Origin: UBA11136 sp964482135 | GTDB lineage: Bacteria; Pseudomonadota; Alphaproteobacteria; UBA11136 | Reading direction: 5' to 3' | NCBI GenBank assembly: GCA_964482135.1 | Contig: CAYZWF010000020.1 | Location: 1 to 38,846, forward strand | Length of the DNA stretch: 38,846 nt | In this document: positions 23,627 through 33,102 of the stretch, piece after piece | Numbering within the stretch: the first letter of the stretch is position 1 | Layout: every line of letters starts with the position of its first letter | The notes under the pieces: model-generated | Databases searched by the model: none | Told to the model about the DNA's origin: nothing | What the model saw: the letters and a program-made list of their open reading frames with translations, nothing else | Translations under genes and position numbers: made by a program

Positions 23627-24058
23627 ATGGGTACTGCGGAGAGGGGGGACGGAAGCGCCGTCTTCAGCACGCTGATCAACAGGAATGTAAGAGTATGCGG
23701 ACACCGCACCAGCATGCGGCTGGAAGCGTCCATGTGGGAGGCCCTGGACGAAATCGGCGAGCGTGAGGGCAAGACCCTGCACGAGCTGTGTTCCACAATC
23801 GATGAATACCGTGATGAATCCAGCCTGACGGCGGCCATACGTGTTTTTATTCTGAGTTATTTCCGTTCCGCCGCTACCGATATCGGTCATATCCGCTCCG
23901 GCCACGGCATGCGTGACGCAAATGGCCGGGGGCAGGAGCCGCGGCGGCGCCGTCTTTCAGGAGAACCGGGGGAAGGTTCGGGAGGGAATTCGGACAGGGG
24001 CCCCGGTCTGAGGGAGGCCGCTATTCCCCCCTATAGAAATCGGGCCAGTGTTTCCTGA
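23627..24058 (+). CDS. Ribbon-helix-helix domain protein (RHH_4 type)
   Basis: A 143-residue protein. Residues about 18-85 match the RHH_4 family: RVCGHRTSMRLEASMWEALDEIGEREGKTLHELCSTID followed by SSLTAAIRVFILSYFR. It is probably a DNA-binding regulator acting as a dimer. The C-terminal 55 residues are Gly/Arg-rich and disordered. The ATG at 23627 is chosen for its GGGGGGAG ribosome binding site; the frame is open upstream to 23453. The 3' end overlaps the convergent DUF2889 gene by 38 bases. Confidence 0.8.
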   Translation: MGTAERGDGSAVFSTLINRNVRVCGHRTSMRLEASMWEALDEIGEREGKTLHELCSTIDEYRDESSLTAAIRVFILSYFRSAATDIGHIRSGHGMRDANGRGQEPRRRRLSGEPGEGSGGNSDRGPGLREAAIPPYRNRASVS

Positions 24059-24596
24059 CTACCTCGCTGTCGCTGGCATAGGCATGGCAGGAATTTAGCT
24101 GTGGCGGCTTGCCGGCCTGGGCGCCGCCCTTGGATATGGCTTCAGCTCCGGCTTCCTTTTCTTCCCGTTGGCGGGCCGAAACAATGGTCTGGAACGCCAC
24201 CGTGGCCATGGGCCCGAGCAATTCCACCAGATGCGTGCAGCCCTTGGTTTTGCCCAACAGGGCCCTGACCTTGCGTGTCCAGCCGGGTGCTATTTTCAGA
24301 CCCTTGAGCACATGAAAGGCGGGGGCGATGTGGGGACAGATGCGGTAGGGGTAGGATTCGAAACCGGCTTCCACATCGTGGATGAGGAGGTCCTCATCCA
24401 GGGTGAGGCGCAGCGCCATGTGGTGAAGATTTTCCCCGGCTTTAATTTCACCGCGGGATTCATTGGGAAAATCATAGGTTTTCGAATCGGTGACGCGTCC
24501 TTCGATATCGAAAAGGCCGTCACCGCGGCGGTATCCGTGGCACTCGATGTTGCGGAGATGAAGGGGTGTGCGTTGCGTTGGCGGGGACAGGGGCAT
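24021..24596 (-). CDS. DUF2889 family protein
   Basis: A 191-residue protein of the DUF2889 family. Signatures include RTPLHLRNIECHGYRRGDGLFDIEGRVTDSKTY at the N-terminus, HHMALRLTLDEDLLIHDVEAGFESYPYRICPHI, and GCTHLVELLGPMATVAFQTI with the Cys-Thr-His triplet. The function of the family is unknown; the conserved His and Cys suggest a metal or enzymatic role. It converges with the RHH gene. Confidence 0.88.
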   Translation of the reverse strand: MPLSPPTQRTPLHLRNIECHGYRRGDGLFDIEGRVTDSKTYDFPNESRGEIKAGENLHHMALRLTLDEDLLIHDVEAGFESYPYRICPHIAPAFHVLKGLKIAPGWTRKVRALLGKTKGCTHLVELLGPMATVAFQTIVSARQREEKEAGAEAISKGGAQAGKPPQLNSCHAYASDSEVVRKHWPDFYRGE

Positions 24597-24772
24597 GGGA
24601 AAGCCTTCTCAAGTGGCTGGCCAGGGAATGGCGGGACGGGGAACGGCGGCGGGCGCCTCCTCATGGAGAGAAGGTCAGGCAAGGCGGAAAGAGGCGCACA
24701 CCACGCTACGGCCACGGTCTATGCCTGGCCTGGGGGTTTTTTGCGCGGGTCTTTTTTTGCGGCGCTCTTTCC

Positions 24773-25216
24773 CTAGGCGCCGTATCCCGCCCCGAAGATG
24801 AAGGCGTCGCGATCCTTGAGGTCGTCTTCGAGCTGGGATTTGGCGGAGGAATAGAGATCGCGCACCGATACCATGCCGACGATCTGGTCCCCATCCACCA
24901 CGGGAAGATGACGAAACCCCCGTGCCTTCATTTTTTCCAGAGCGCTGAAGGCGGTATCGTCCGGGCTCACCGTTTCCGGATTCTTGGTCATGATCTGGGA
25001 AACTTTCGTTTTATCCGGATCCTTGCCGCCGGCGACGATTTTAACGGAAAGATCGCGCTCCGTTAAAATGCCTTCCAGCTTGTCGCGCTTGGTCACAAGA
25101 AGGGCGCCAATATGGTGCTTGGCCATGATCTTGGCCGCTTCACGGATCGTCATGGACCCCGTAACACCTTGAATTTTCTGATCATTGACGACATCAGGAA
25201 CGATTTTCATGGACAT
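24773..25216 (-). CDS. CBS domain pair protein
   Basis: A 147-residue stand-alone protein with two CBS domains (about 10-70 and 75-130): MTIREAAKIMAKHHIGALLV, GILTERDLSVKI, VSQIMTKNPETVSPDDTAFSALEKM and GFRHLPVVDGDQIVGMVSVRDL. Such Bateman modules bind adenine nucleotides or NAD and act as sensors. The ATG at 25216 has a GGAGGAAG ribosome binding site. The C-terminal tail (KDRDAFIFGAGYGA) is common in alphaproteobacterial members. Confidence 0.88.
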   Translation of the reverse strand: MSMKIVPDVVNDQKIQGVTGSMTIREAAKIMAKHHIGALLVTKRDKLEGILTERDLSVKIVAGGKDPDKTKVSQIMTKNPETVSPDDTAFSALEKMKARGFRHLPVVDGDQIVGMVSVRDLYSSAKSQLEDDLKDRDAFIFGAGYGA

Positions 25217-25492
25217 GTCGTCTTCCTCCTCCCCAGGTTTGTATGTTCTGTGTTACCAGCGTAGAACCGACAATTTTCGCGCACGGGGACGGCTTTGGTC
25301 AAGAGGCATGGTTTTTGGCAGTGAGTTCGCTTCAACTTATGGATAACGGCCGGCTATTCGACCCCCTGTTTTCGACCCAAAGCAGATGCGTTTACCGAGG
25401 GTAGGTTGGTCAAAATCAGGAGCACGCAACCGCCTTGAGTGGCTGTTGTGGGGCCGAGGTTTCCCCGATCGGTAGCATCTCCCGAAATTAAA

Positions 25493-28000
25493 TCATGCTG
25501 AGCTTTGATCGAGTATGGTGCGGATTTTCTCGAGGAGTTCGGTGCTTTCATAGGGTTTCTTGAGAAGGGTCGTCCCTTCTTCCAGTTCCCCATTGTCGGC
25601 AATTACATCCTCCATATAGCCGGTGGCGTAAAGAACAGAAATGTTTGGCTGCAGGCGTTTGGCCGTCTCCGCCACCTCAACGCCGTTCATTCCTTCCGGC
25701 AGAACCACATCCGTGAACAGAAGATCAAACATTTGTTCATTCTTCAGATGCGTCACCGCTTCCTTGCCATCCGCCGCCGCGACGACCTCGTAACCCTGGC
25801 CGTCAAGAAGGGTTTTCGTGAATTTCCGGACACCTTCTTCATCCTCCACAACCAGGATGCGTTCCTTGCCGCGGGGAAGCTCCCGCAGCTCAGCCTCGGC
25901 ATCCGCGGCTTCATCCACCTCTTCGGCACTCCGGGGCAGGAAGAGCGTCACCGTGGTGCCATGGCCCTTCTTGCTGTCGATGGTGATGTGGCCCTGGGAC
26001 TGTTTAACGAACCCATACACCATGCTCAGGCCGAGGCCGCTGCCTTCCCCCACCCCCTTGGTGGTGAAGAAGGGTTCGAATGCCTGTTCCAGAATATCCT
26101 TCGGCATTCCGGCGCCGCTGTCGCTCACAGCGATTCTCATATAGTCCCCCGGCGTCACTTCGTCATGCTGCTCCGCATAGGTCTCATCGAGGGTAACCTT
26201 ATCGATCTCGATGGTCAGGACGCCGCCCCGTTTCATGGCATCTCGGGCATTCACCGCCAGATTAAGCAGGGCATGTTCCAACTGGTGGGGGTCGATTAGA
26301 GCGAAACATTTCTCGTCACTGCATTCGACCACGAGGTTGATGGTCTCGCCCAGGGAGCGGCGCAGCATGTCCTCGATGTCCTCCACAAGAACACAAATGT
26401 CCGTTGGTTCCGGAGATAGCGTCTGTGTGCGGGAAAAGGAGAGCAGGCGCTGGGTCAGGGAAGCGCCGCGTTTTACCGCCTTGATAAGATCGGCGATATT
26501 TTCCTTCTCATCGCCGGACTTTCTCTGCAGCATCTCCGCATTGCCGAGAATAATGGATAAAATATTGTTGAAATCATGGGCGACGCCGCCGGTGAGCTGC
26601 CCCACCGCCTCCAACTTCTGGGACTGGCGAAGCCGTTCTTCTGCCTGTCTGCGCTCGGTGATATCGCGAAACACCACCACGGCGCCGGTTGTCTCGCTGC
26701 CTTGGAAGACCGGCGTCGAAGTGTATTCGACCGGAAAACTGCTGCCATTTTTGCGCCAGAACACCTCGTTATCGACGGTATGGACCTTGCCGTCCATGAA
26801 GGCGGCATAAATGGGGCATTCCGCGCGGGGATAATGACTGCCGTCGGGTTTGGTGTGATGCAGGACGTCGTGTTGCGGCTTGCCGATCAGTTCTCCCGCT
26901 TCCCAGCCCAGCAGTTTCTCCGCCGCTGGGTTGATAAAGGAGCACAGCCCGTCGAGATCGACGCCGTATATGCCTTCACCGGCGGCATCAAGGATCAGCT
27001 TGTTCTCTCTGGTGCGTAATTCGATGCGGGCTCCGAGATCCTCATTCAACGCCTTGAGTTCGATTTCAGCGGTCTCCCTGGCCCGGATGTTTTCCCGTAG
27101 CGCCAATGCAGCCTGTTTGTGCTCCCGAATAAACGCGGCCAAAAACATCATGGGTATGGAAATAACCATGAGGAACAACTGTAGGGACAGAACGTTCCCG
27201 GCCGGATCAAGGGTGGTGAATGGCCCCCGGCCGGTGACGGCGTTCCAGATCGCCAGCACCGTAACGATGAATGTGGCCGAACAGCTGGCCCGGGGGCCAA
27301 AGCGGATGGCTGCCCATAAAAGCAGCGGCAGGGGCATATAAACCAGCGCCGGCAAGTTTCCATAGGAGCCGATCTCGCCCCCGAAGGCATGAATGCTGAT
27401 GGCGACGAGGCCAACCGTCAATCCGCCCGCCTCCGCGTAACGCGCTATGGAGACATCCCGGAAACAGTCTTTCCATGAGATGATCCAGGTCAGGAGCACG
27501 GGGGTGAGGGCCAGATGGGCGAGTGAATCACCAAAAAACCATACGCGCCACGCAATTGCGTAGGGCACCGGTTCGTTGAGAGTCGCGATGGAGGCCACCG
27601 TTGCGGAAACGAAGGGCGCGAGCAAAACCGCAAAGACGATAAAAACGCCGACTTCTTTTAGTTGCCTAAATCGGGGTGGTTGGTGGAGGAATCGATTCAG
27701 GGCGGCGGCGGCAATAAGCACTTCCAGGCAGTTTGCGATGAAGAAGATCACCGCTCTCTGTTCGGAAAACCCGGCTTCGATAGCGGCCACAAAATAGGCC
27801 GGAACCATGGCCAGGAAATAGACCCACCACTGGCGCGGCGGCGTCAACACCAAGGCCGTAAGGATTATGGCATTGGGCGGCCAGAATACGGCGATGTAAT
27901 CGGGCTGAAAGCTCAATGCCAAGCCGAGCTTTGCGCTGAAGTAAAAGGCAACGCCAACGAGGACGGCTCTGGCGGCGATAGGCGTCAGGATCTGAGTCAT
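25493..28000 (-). CDS. MASE1-PAS hybrid sensor histidine kinase
   Basis: An 835-residue membrane-bound hybrid kinase. Order: MASE1 membrane sensor (about 10-295, eight hydrophobic helices), short coiled coil, PAS domain (about 332-450, ending VVVFRDITERRQAEE), HisKA dimerisation domain with His475 in GGVAHDFNNIL, HATPase (NLAVNARDAM, DSGAGMP, FTTKGVGEGSGLGL) and a C-terminal receiver (about 705-830) with phosphoacceptor Asp764 in LLFTDVVLP. No output domain or response regulator gene is adjacent, so the partner is unknown. The ligand of the MASE1 part cannot be told from sequence. Confidence 0.93.
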   Translation of the reverse strand: MTQILTPIAARAVLVGVAFYFSAKLGLALSFQPDYIAVFWPPNAIILTALVLTPPRQWWVYFLAMVPAYFVAAIEAGFSEQRAVIFFIANCLEVLIAAAALNRFLHQPPRFRQLKEVGVFIVFAVLLAPFVSATVASIATLNEPVPYAIAWRVWFFGDSLAHLALTPVLLTWIISWKDCFRDVSIARYAEAGGLTVGLVAISIHAFGGEIGSYGNLPALVYMPLPLLLWAAIRFGPRASCSATFIVTVLAIWNAVTGRGPFTTLDPAGNVLSLQLFLMVISIPMMFLAAFIREHKQAALALRENIRARETAEIELKALNEDLGARIELRTRENKLILDAAGEGIYGVDLDGLCSFINPAAEKLLGWEAGELIGKPQHDVLHHTKPDGSHYPRAECPIYAAFMDGKVHTVDNEVFWRKNGSSFPVEYTSTPVFQGSETTGAVVVFRDITERRQAEERLRQSQKLEAVGQLTGGVAHDFNNILSIILGNAEMLQRKSGDEKENIADLIKAVKRGASLTQRLLSFSRTQTLSPEPTDICVLVEDIEDMLRRSLGETINLVVECSDEKCFALIDPHQLEHALLNLAVNARDAMKRGGVLTIEIDKVTLDETYAEQHDEVTPGDYMRIAVSDSGAGMPKDILEQAFEPFFTTKGVGEGSGLGLSMVYGFVKQSQGHITIDSKKGHGTTVTLFLPRSAEEVDEAADAEAELRELPRGKERILVVEDEEGVRKFTKTLLDGQGYEVVAAADGKEAVTHLKNEQMFDLLFTDVVLPEGMNGVEVAETAKRLQPNISVLYATGYMEDVIADNGELEEGTTLLKKPYESTELLEKIRTILDQSSA

Positions 28001-28249
28001 GATCGTGTCATGTTCTTTCTTACTCTCCCCCCCCTTTTTTTTCTGCTGGTGCGGCGAGACCGATTGTCACGCCTTCACGGTAATATTCAGCCGCCTGCCA
28101 TGTGGTTCGGCGAGGCTCTCTGGCCTCGGAATGTCATTGAACTGAAACTTATGCTACGGGAAAAAAGTTAATGATGTGTGTCGCTGGGTTTCAGTATGTG
28201 TCCGCCCTTGGGCCTTTTGGGCCCGACGTACCCTTGGCCTCTTTTTCTC

Positions 28250-28278
28250 TTGACTTTAATCCTGATATATGTTTATAT
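28250..28278 (+). promoter_or_regulatory. Predicted sigma-70 promoter of the repeat protein gene
   Basis: TTGACT (28250-28255) and TTATAT (28273-28278) are 17 bases apart, giving a leader of about 30 bases. The interval 28001-28316 otherwise contains a C8/T8 tract (28025-28040) and no supported gene. Confidence 0.5.
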
Positions 28279-28316
28279 TCCTATATTGTTATTTTATCCT
28301 GTTTCCCGGAGCCCCC

Positions 28317-29576
28317 ATGTTTCCTTTTTCCCTCAACCAGACCATCGGCAGCAGCTATCCCGCCGATCCCGATGACGTGCTGCGCACCAAGAAGGGGCTC
28401 AACCGCCTAGGGTTCTATTCCGTGCCCAAGGAATACGGCATGGACCCCTGGACCGATGATGAGCTGTTCGAAGGCTTGAAGAACTTCCAGCGAGAGAACG
28501 ATCTAGTCGTTGACGGCATCATGAAGCCGGGCGGGCCGACGCAGTTGCTACTCGGGCGGCGCTTGTCGGGACGCAAGGATGAACGCGACCTGATCCCCAA
28601 GACCTTCGCGCCGCGCTCCGGTCTCGGCAAGGGCGAGAAGAACCGGGAGCAAGACGTGCTGGGGTTGCGCCGGGGGCTGGCCGGGCTGGGATTCATGCCG
28701 GGTTCCGAGGCGGCCTCGAAGAATACGCTGTTCGATTCACCGCTGGAAAAAGCCATCAGGAATCTGCAGAACAACCACGGCCTTAAAGAGGACGGCATCA
28801 TCCGGCCCAAGGGCCCAACGCTGGAAGTGCTGGCGAATCGGCTGAAGAATTTAGTGAAGGGCGATGACGATGATGACAAGCCCAAACCTAAGCCTAAACC
28901 AGCACCCAATCTGCTTAATCTGGCCCAAGCGGTGAAGGCGAAGGACGATGATGGCGGCGAAGAGCCCGGCGACCCGCTCCAAGACCCCGATCCAGACAAG
29001 CCTGATCCTGACGATCCTGACCCTGACGATCCCGATCCGGACAAGCCGGATGAAGACCCTTGCGAGGAAATTCGCGATGAGATCGGAGAGTTGGAAAACG
29101 ATCTCAAAGAGAACGAGAAAGAACAAGGCCGTATAGAAAAAGATATAGAGGCAAAACAAGGAGAACTGGAAGGAAAACAAGCGGAACTGGAGAAAAAACA
29201 AGCGGAACTGGATGAACTCAAAAAAGATATCGTAATCCTGGAACCTGAAATCCCAGACTCTCCAGACTCTCCAGACTCAAAACTATGGATGTTGCCGACG
29301 AGGCCGATAACGTCGGCAAACCCATACGTATTGGCTTTTATGGCATTTCTTAAGACCCTTGAGCCTGCGGATACCAACGAGGGGCATGCCAGAGCTGTTA
29401 TCCAGAGTAAAGGACGCGTAGCCGAGCAGTTGAAGAGTGAAATAGAGGCCCTGAAAAATGAAATTCTCACCCTGAAAGAAAGCCTGGAATCCGTGAAGGA
29501 GAACGCCGAAGTCCTCAAACAACAAATCGCGGCGGCAAAGGAACGCTTGGCTGCATGTATGGCAAAAAAACGTTGA
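28317..29576 (+). CDS. Protein with two peptidoglycan-binding-like domains, DP-rich linker and coiled coil
   Basis: A 419-residue protein. Two related units resembling PG_binding_1 modules occupy about residues 10-85 (DVLRTKKGLNRLGFY, LKNFQRENDLVVDGIMKPGGPT) and 115-190 (DVLGLRRGLAGLGF, IRNLQNNHGLKEDGIIRPKGPT). An acidic Asp-Pro-rich linker (about 225-255) and a coiled coil (about 258-310) follow, then a Pro/Ser-Asp segment and a second coiled coil ending in basic residues. No signal peptide is seen with the ATG at 28317, which has GGAG upstream. The second half is less GC-rich than its neighbours. The duplicated unit also occurs in phage-associated proteins. Function unknown. Confidence 0.65.
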   Translation: MFPFSLNQTIGSSYPADPDDVLRTKKGLNRLGFYSVPKEYGMDPWTDDELFEGLKNFQRENDLVVDGIMKPGGPTQLLLGRRLSGRKDERDLIPKTFAPRSGLGKGEKNREQDVLGLRRGLAGLGFMPGSEAASKNTLFDSPLEKAIRNLQNNHGLKEDGIIRPKGPTLEVLANRLKNLVKGDDDDDKPKPKPKPAPNLLNLAQAVKAKDDDGGEEPGDPLQDPDPDKPDPDDPDPDDPDPDKPDEDPCEEIRDEIGELENDLKENEKEQGRIEKDIEAKQGELEGKQAELEKKQAELDELKKDIVILEPEIPDSPDSPDSKLWMLPTRPITSANPYVLAFMAFLKTLEPADTNEGHARAVIQSKGRVAEQLKSEIEALKNEILTLKESLESVKENAEVLKQQIAAAKERLAACMAKKR

Positions 29577-29664
29577 GAGGGTTTGCGAATCCCGATTTTA
29601 CGGTGCATGGCGAACAACCCCAGAGGAACCAAACAACTACCCCTGAGTGTATTAGGGAGATACC

Positions 29665-29718
29665 ATGGCGGTGGATTTAAAAATCATCTGGCGGAATATG
29701 GGATCAGATAGGGATTAG
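29665..29718 (+). other. Possible 17-residue leader ORF before lepB-like gene
   Basis: ATG at 29665 has a good ribosome binding site (AGGGAG). It encodes MAVDLKIIWRNMGSDRD and stops 6 bases before the signal peptidase start. It could be a leader peptide for translational coupling or the remnant of a gene. Confidence 0.25.
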
Positions 29719-29724
29719 TTGGGG

Positions 29725-30687
29725 ATGATTTCGGCATTTGTATCGCGACGGCCATGGTCGACGGTGGCTGTGGCGCTGATTTTCGGCCCCGGAATCGGCA
29801 TGCTTTACCTCGGTAAGGGCCGGAAAGGTCTGGCTTACCTGGCAGCTGAAATAGTTGCTATTGCCATGCCTTTTGTTGCCGCGCATTTTGAGTTGTTCAA
29901 CTTTGACGCCTCACTGGATTTTATGGCTGTTCTGGTTCGGATCATTGGTGTCCCTCACTGTTGTTTTGTCTCCGGGGAATTGCATGGCGAAAGACCATCG
30001 GCATGGTTCGCCCGATGGTACAACCTGGTTCTCATGTTCTTTGTCGTGCCCGTGGCGGTTCCGCTCTTCATCCGCTCGTTCCTGTGGGAACCATTTGACA
30101 TGACAGCAAGCTCCATGCTGCCGGCGTTGCGTGTCGGCGATTATTTTTTCGCTTCAAAATACGCATACGGATATTCCAGCTTGTCGCTGCCCTTCGGCTG
30201 GCCGGTCTTTCCGGGGCGCATCCTCTTTACCGAGCCTGAACCCGGAGACCTGATGGTATTCAAGCTGCCGCGCGACAACGAAATCGACTATATCAAACGC
30301 CTCATCGGCCTGCCCGGCGACCGCATCCAGGTCACGGAGGGACGCCTTTATATCAACGGCGAGGTGGTGGCGCGCGAGCACATGGGTGAATACGTGATCC
30401 GCAACAGGCGGGGGGATTCCAGGAGTATGCCGCTTTATCTGGAGACCCTTCCCAATGGCCGCAGCCACAGGATCCTCGAGCTTTCCGACCAAATGCCCCT
30501 GGACAACACGAAAGAATATCTGGTGCCCGAAGGCCATTATTTCGCCATGGGCGACAACCGCGACAATTCCATGGACAGCCGCATTCTCGCCGGTGTGGGC
30601 TTCATCCCAGAGGAAAACCTTGTGGGCAGAGTGGCGCTGGTTTTCTGGAACGGTGAAGAGAAAAAATTGGTGTTCGAGTTTAGGTGA
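29725..30687 (+). CDS. lepB: Signal peptidase I with extended N-terminal membrane domain
   Basis: A 320-residue inner-membrane serine protease that removes signal peptides. Catalytic Ser is in SSMLPALRVGDY (near residue 129) and Lys in DYIKRLIGLPGD; the box E motif is GDNRDNSMDSR. Unlike standard alphaproteobacterial LepB (about 250 residues, one or two anchors), about 100 extra N-terminal residues contain three further hydrophobic stretches, beginning with GPGIGMLYLGKGRKGLAYL. This suggests a specialised paralogue rather than the housekeeping enzyme; the usual lepB-rnc-era context is absent. The ATG at 29725 is preferred to the TTG at 29719. Confidence 0.88.
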   Translation: MISAFVSRRPWSTVAVALIFGPGIGMLYLGKGRKGLAYLAAEIVAIAMPFVAAHFELFNFDASLDFMAVLVRIIGVPHCCFVSGELHGERPSAWFARWYNLVLMFFVVPVAVPLFIRSFLWEPFDMTASSMLPALRVGDYFFASKYAYGYSSLSLPFGWPVFPGRILFTEPEPGDLMVFKLPRDNEIDYIKRLIGLPGDRIQVTEGRLYINGEVVAREHMGEYVIRNRRGDSRSMPLYLETLPNGRSHRILELSDQMPLDNTKEYLVPEGHYFAMGDNRDNSMDSRILAGVGFIPEENLVGRVALVFWNGEEKKLVFEFR

Positions 30688-30724
30688 CGGGTCTAGAGTT
30701 CCGGCTCGGTGGCCCGGCGGGGGC

Positions 30725-31990
30725 CTATTTGGGTGGCGAGAGGCGGATGGAGGTGATCTGGCTGCGTTTGCGGCGCAGGATTTCAAACCGGAAGTCATAA
30801 AAATTGAACACCTGGCCCACATCGGGGATGCGCCGTGATTCGTGAAGAACCAGCCCGGCCAGGGTCGCCGCCTCGTCGTCGGGCAGATTCCAGTCGAATT
30901 GCCGGTTGAGATCGCGCAGGGTGACGTCGCCGTTGATGATAAAGGCGCCGTCGGGCTGGGGGCGGACACCGGGAACGGCGATGTCGAATTCATCGCTGAT
31001 ATCGCCGACGATTTCTTCCAGGATATCCTCCAGGGTGACGATCCCCATCAGGGCGCCGTATTCATCAACCACCAGCGCGAAATGCTCCCGTTTCTTGCGG
31101 AAGGCATGGAGCTGTTGCAGCAGGATGGTGGATTCAGGGATAAACCAGGGTTTCGCCGCAAGGCCGGGGATGTCCAGTTCCTCGATGGCCGCGGCCTGGA
31201 GCTTGACCGCGGAAAGCAGCGTCTTGGCGTGGAGGACGCCGATGATGTTGTCGGGCTCTCCCCGCCACATGGGGATTCGGGTATAGGGGCTGGCGATGAC
31301 CTGTTCGAGGATGGCGGCGGAGGAGAGACCCGCATCCACCATGAAGATATCCTTGCGGTGGACCATGATTTCCCCCACCTCCACATGGTCGAGGTCGAGA
31401 ATGCTGCGCAGCATGGCGCGCTCCTGGTCGTCGCTGGAGCCGGTTTCGGCATGGAGGTCGATGGCGCCCCGTAATTCGTCATCGGTGATGGCGCCGAGGT
31501 TGCTTTCGGTGGTGACGCCGAACAGGCGCAGGGTTATCCGCACCACCGCCTGTACCGCATCGGAAAAGGGGGAGAGCAGCGCCACCAGGAAGCGCACCAG
31601 CGGCGCCACGGAAAGCGCCATGCGGTCGGCGTTGTTGATGGCGTATGTCTTGGGCAGGACTTCCGCGAAAATCAGCACCAGCAATGTCATGACGAGGGTG
31701 GCGTAGGCCACGCCGCTGTCGCCGAAAATGCCGATGAGGAGGCTGGTGGCCAGGGCCGAGGCGAGAATATTGACCAGGTTATTGGCCAGCAGGATGGTGC
31801 CGATGAGCCGTTCCATGCGCGCATGCAGCTTGGCGATGATTCCCGCCCGTTTGTCGCCCTGTTTCAGGAGATGGTGCATATGGGGCCGCGACACCGCCGT
31901 CAGCGCCGTCTCGGACCCGGAGAAGAAGGCCGAGAGAAGCAACAGCACGAAAATCGCGCCTATGGTGATCCAGATTTCCGTATCCATCAT
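30725..31990 (-). CDS. CNNM/CorC-HlyC family transporter
   Basis: A 421-residue membrane protein. It has a DUF21/CNNM membrane domain (about 1-185, with FFSGSETALTAVSRPHM and EVLPKTYAINNAD), a CBS pair (about 205-325) and a C-terminal CorC_HlyC domain (about 340-420). Members are linked to magnesium or cobalt efflux; the haemolysin name in the family is historical. The start overlaps the aroB stop (ATGA), so it is the last gene of an aroK-aroB operon. Confidence 0.9.
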   Translation of the reverse strand: MMDTEIWITIGAIFVLLLLSAFFSGSETALTAVSRPHMHHLLKQGDKRAGIIAKLHARMERLIGTILLANNLVNILASALATSLLIGIFGDSGVAYATLVMTLLVLIFAEVLPKTYAINNADRMALSVAPLVRFLVALLSPFSDAVQAVVRITLRLFGVTTESNLGAITDDELRGAIDLHAETGSSDDQERAMLRSILDLDHVEVGEIMVHRKDIFMVDAGLSSAAILEQVIASPYTRIPMWRGEPDNIIGVLHAKTLLSAVKLQAAAIEELDIPGLAAKPWFIPESTILLQQLHAFRKKREHFALVVDEYGALMGIVTLEDILEEIVGDISDEFDIAVPGVRPQPDGAFIINGDVTLRDLNRQFDWNLPDDEAATLAGLVLHESRRIPDVGQVFNFYDFRFEILRRKRSQITSIRLSPPK

Positions 31991-33102
31991 CGGGGCAGGG
32001 CGTCGGAGAGGGTGCTTTCAAGCTCTTTCATATCCACCTCGGCGGTGAGGAAGGCCTGGCCGATACCCCGGGTCAGGACGAAGGTGATCTTTCCCTCATG
32101 GACCTTTTTGTCATGGGCCATGTGGGCGAGCAGGGTTTGCGGCGTCCAGTGGGAGCTGGCGATGTGGCTCAGATTTGTGGGCAGTCCCACGGCCTCGAAG
32201 TGATGGGCCACGCGCGCGCTGTCTTCCCCTGGACAGTGCTTGAGGCGAACCGAAAGGTCGAAAGCGAGCTGGATGCCCAGGGCAACCGCCTCGCCGTGGA
32301 TAAGGGTATCGCCGTATCCGGCTTCGGCCTCGAGGGCATGGGCGAAGGTATGACCGAGATTGAGCAGCGCCCGCTGGCCGGATTCTTTTTCATCGGCGGC
32401 GACGATGGCGGCCTTGGCCCGGCAGCTGGTGACCACGGCTTGCTGGCGCAGGGCGGCGTCTCCTGCGCAGAGAGCCGCGCCGTTTTCCTCGAGCCAGGAA
32501 AAGAAATCAGGATCGTTGATGAGCCCGTATTTCACGGTCTCGGCATAGCCGGCGAGAAGTTCCCGCTGCGGCAGGGTGTCCAGGGTAGCCATGTCGGCGA
32601 GCACCATGCGGGGCTGGTAGAAGCTGCCGATCAGATTCTTGCCATGGGGGGAATTGATGCCCGTCTTGCCGCCCACCGAACTGTCCACCTGGGACAACAG
32701 CGTGGTCGGGGCCTGGACGAAATCGACGCCGCGCAGGACAACGCTGGCGGCGAATCCCGTAATGTCACCGATAACGCCGCCGCCAAGGGCAATCAGCGTG
32801 GTGGTGCGTTCCACCTTGTCTTCGAGGAGCTGTTCCACGAGGCGCTCGAGATGGGCAAAGTCCTTGGTGCGTTCGCCATGGGGCAGAATGGTGTGGGAAT
32901 GGTCTATGGCGGCCTGGGAAAGGCTTTCCTCGAGCGTGGCGAGATGCAACGGCGCCACGTTGTCGTCGCTGACGATCATAACCCGGGGCTGTTTGAGCAG
33001 GGGTACGAGATGTTGCCCCGCCTGTTGCAGCAGCTCAGGCCCTGCGAGAATGTCGTAACTGCGCTCTGCCAGTTCGACCCTGACGCGGTCCATGGTACTC
33101 AT
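31987..33102 (-). CDS. aroB: 3-dehydroquinate synthase
   Basis: A 371-residue NAD-dependent enzyme converting DAHP to 3-dehydroquinate, the second step of the shikimate pathway. The NAD-binding and active-site stretch is GGGVIGDITGFAASVVLRG, followed by QVDSSVGGKTGIN, and metal-binding His are in NLGHTFAHALE and LIHGEAVALG. It overlaps aroK by 4 bases upstream and the CNNM gene by 4 bases downstream, forming a tightly coupled operon. Confidence 0.96.
   Translation of the reverse strand: MSTMDRVRVELAERSYDILAGPELLQQAGQHLVPLLKQPRVMIVSDDNVAPLHLATLEESLSQAAIDHSHTILPHGERTKDFAHLERLVEQLLEDKVERTTTLIALGGGVIGDITGFAASVVLRGVDFVQAPTTLLSQVDSSVGGKTGINSPHGKNLIGSFYQPRMVLADMATLDTLPQRELLAGYAETVKYGLINDPDFFSWLEENGAALCAGDAALRQQAVVTSCRAKAAIVAADEKESGQRALLNLGHTFAHALEAEAGYGDTLIHGEAVALGIQLAFDLSVRLKHCPGEDSARVAHHFEAVGLPTNLSHIASSHWTPQTLLAHMAHDKKVHEGKITFVLTRGIGQAFLTAEVDMKELESTLSDALPR

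Noticed and set aside
28415..29632. A 405-codon minus-strand open frame
   Set aside because: It is a Ser-rich mirror of the peptidoglycan-binding-like gene, which has a promoter, ribosome binding site and domain matches.
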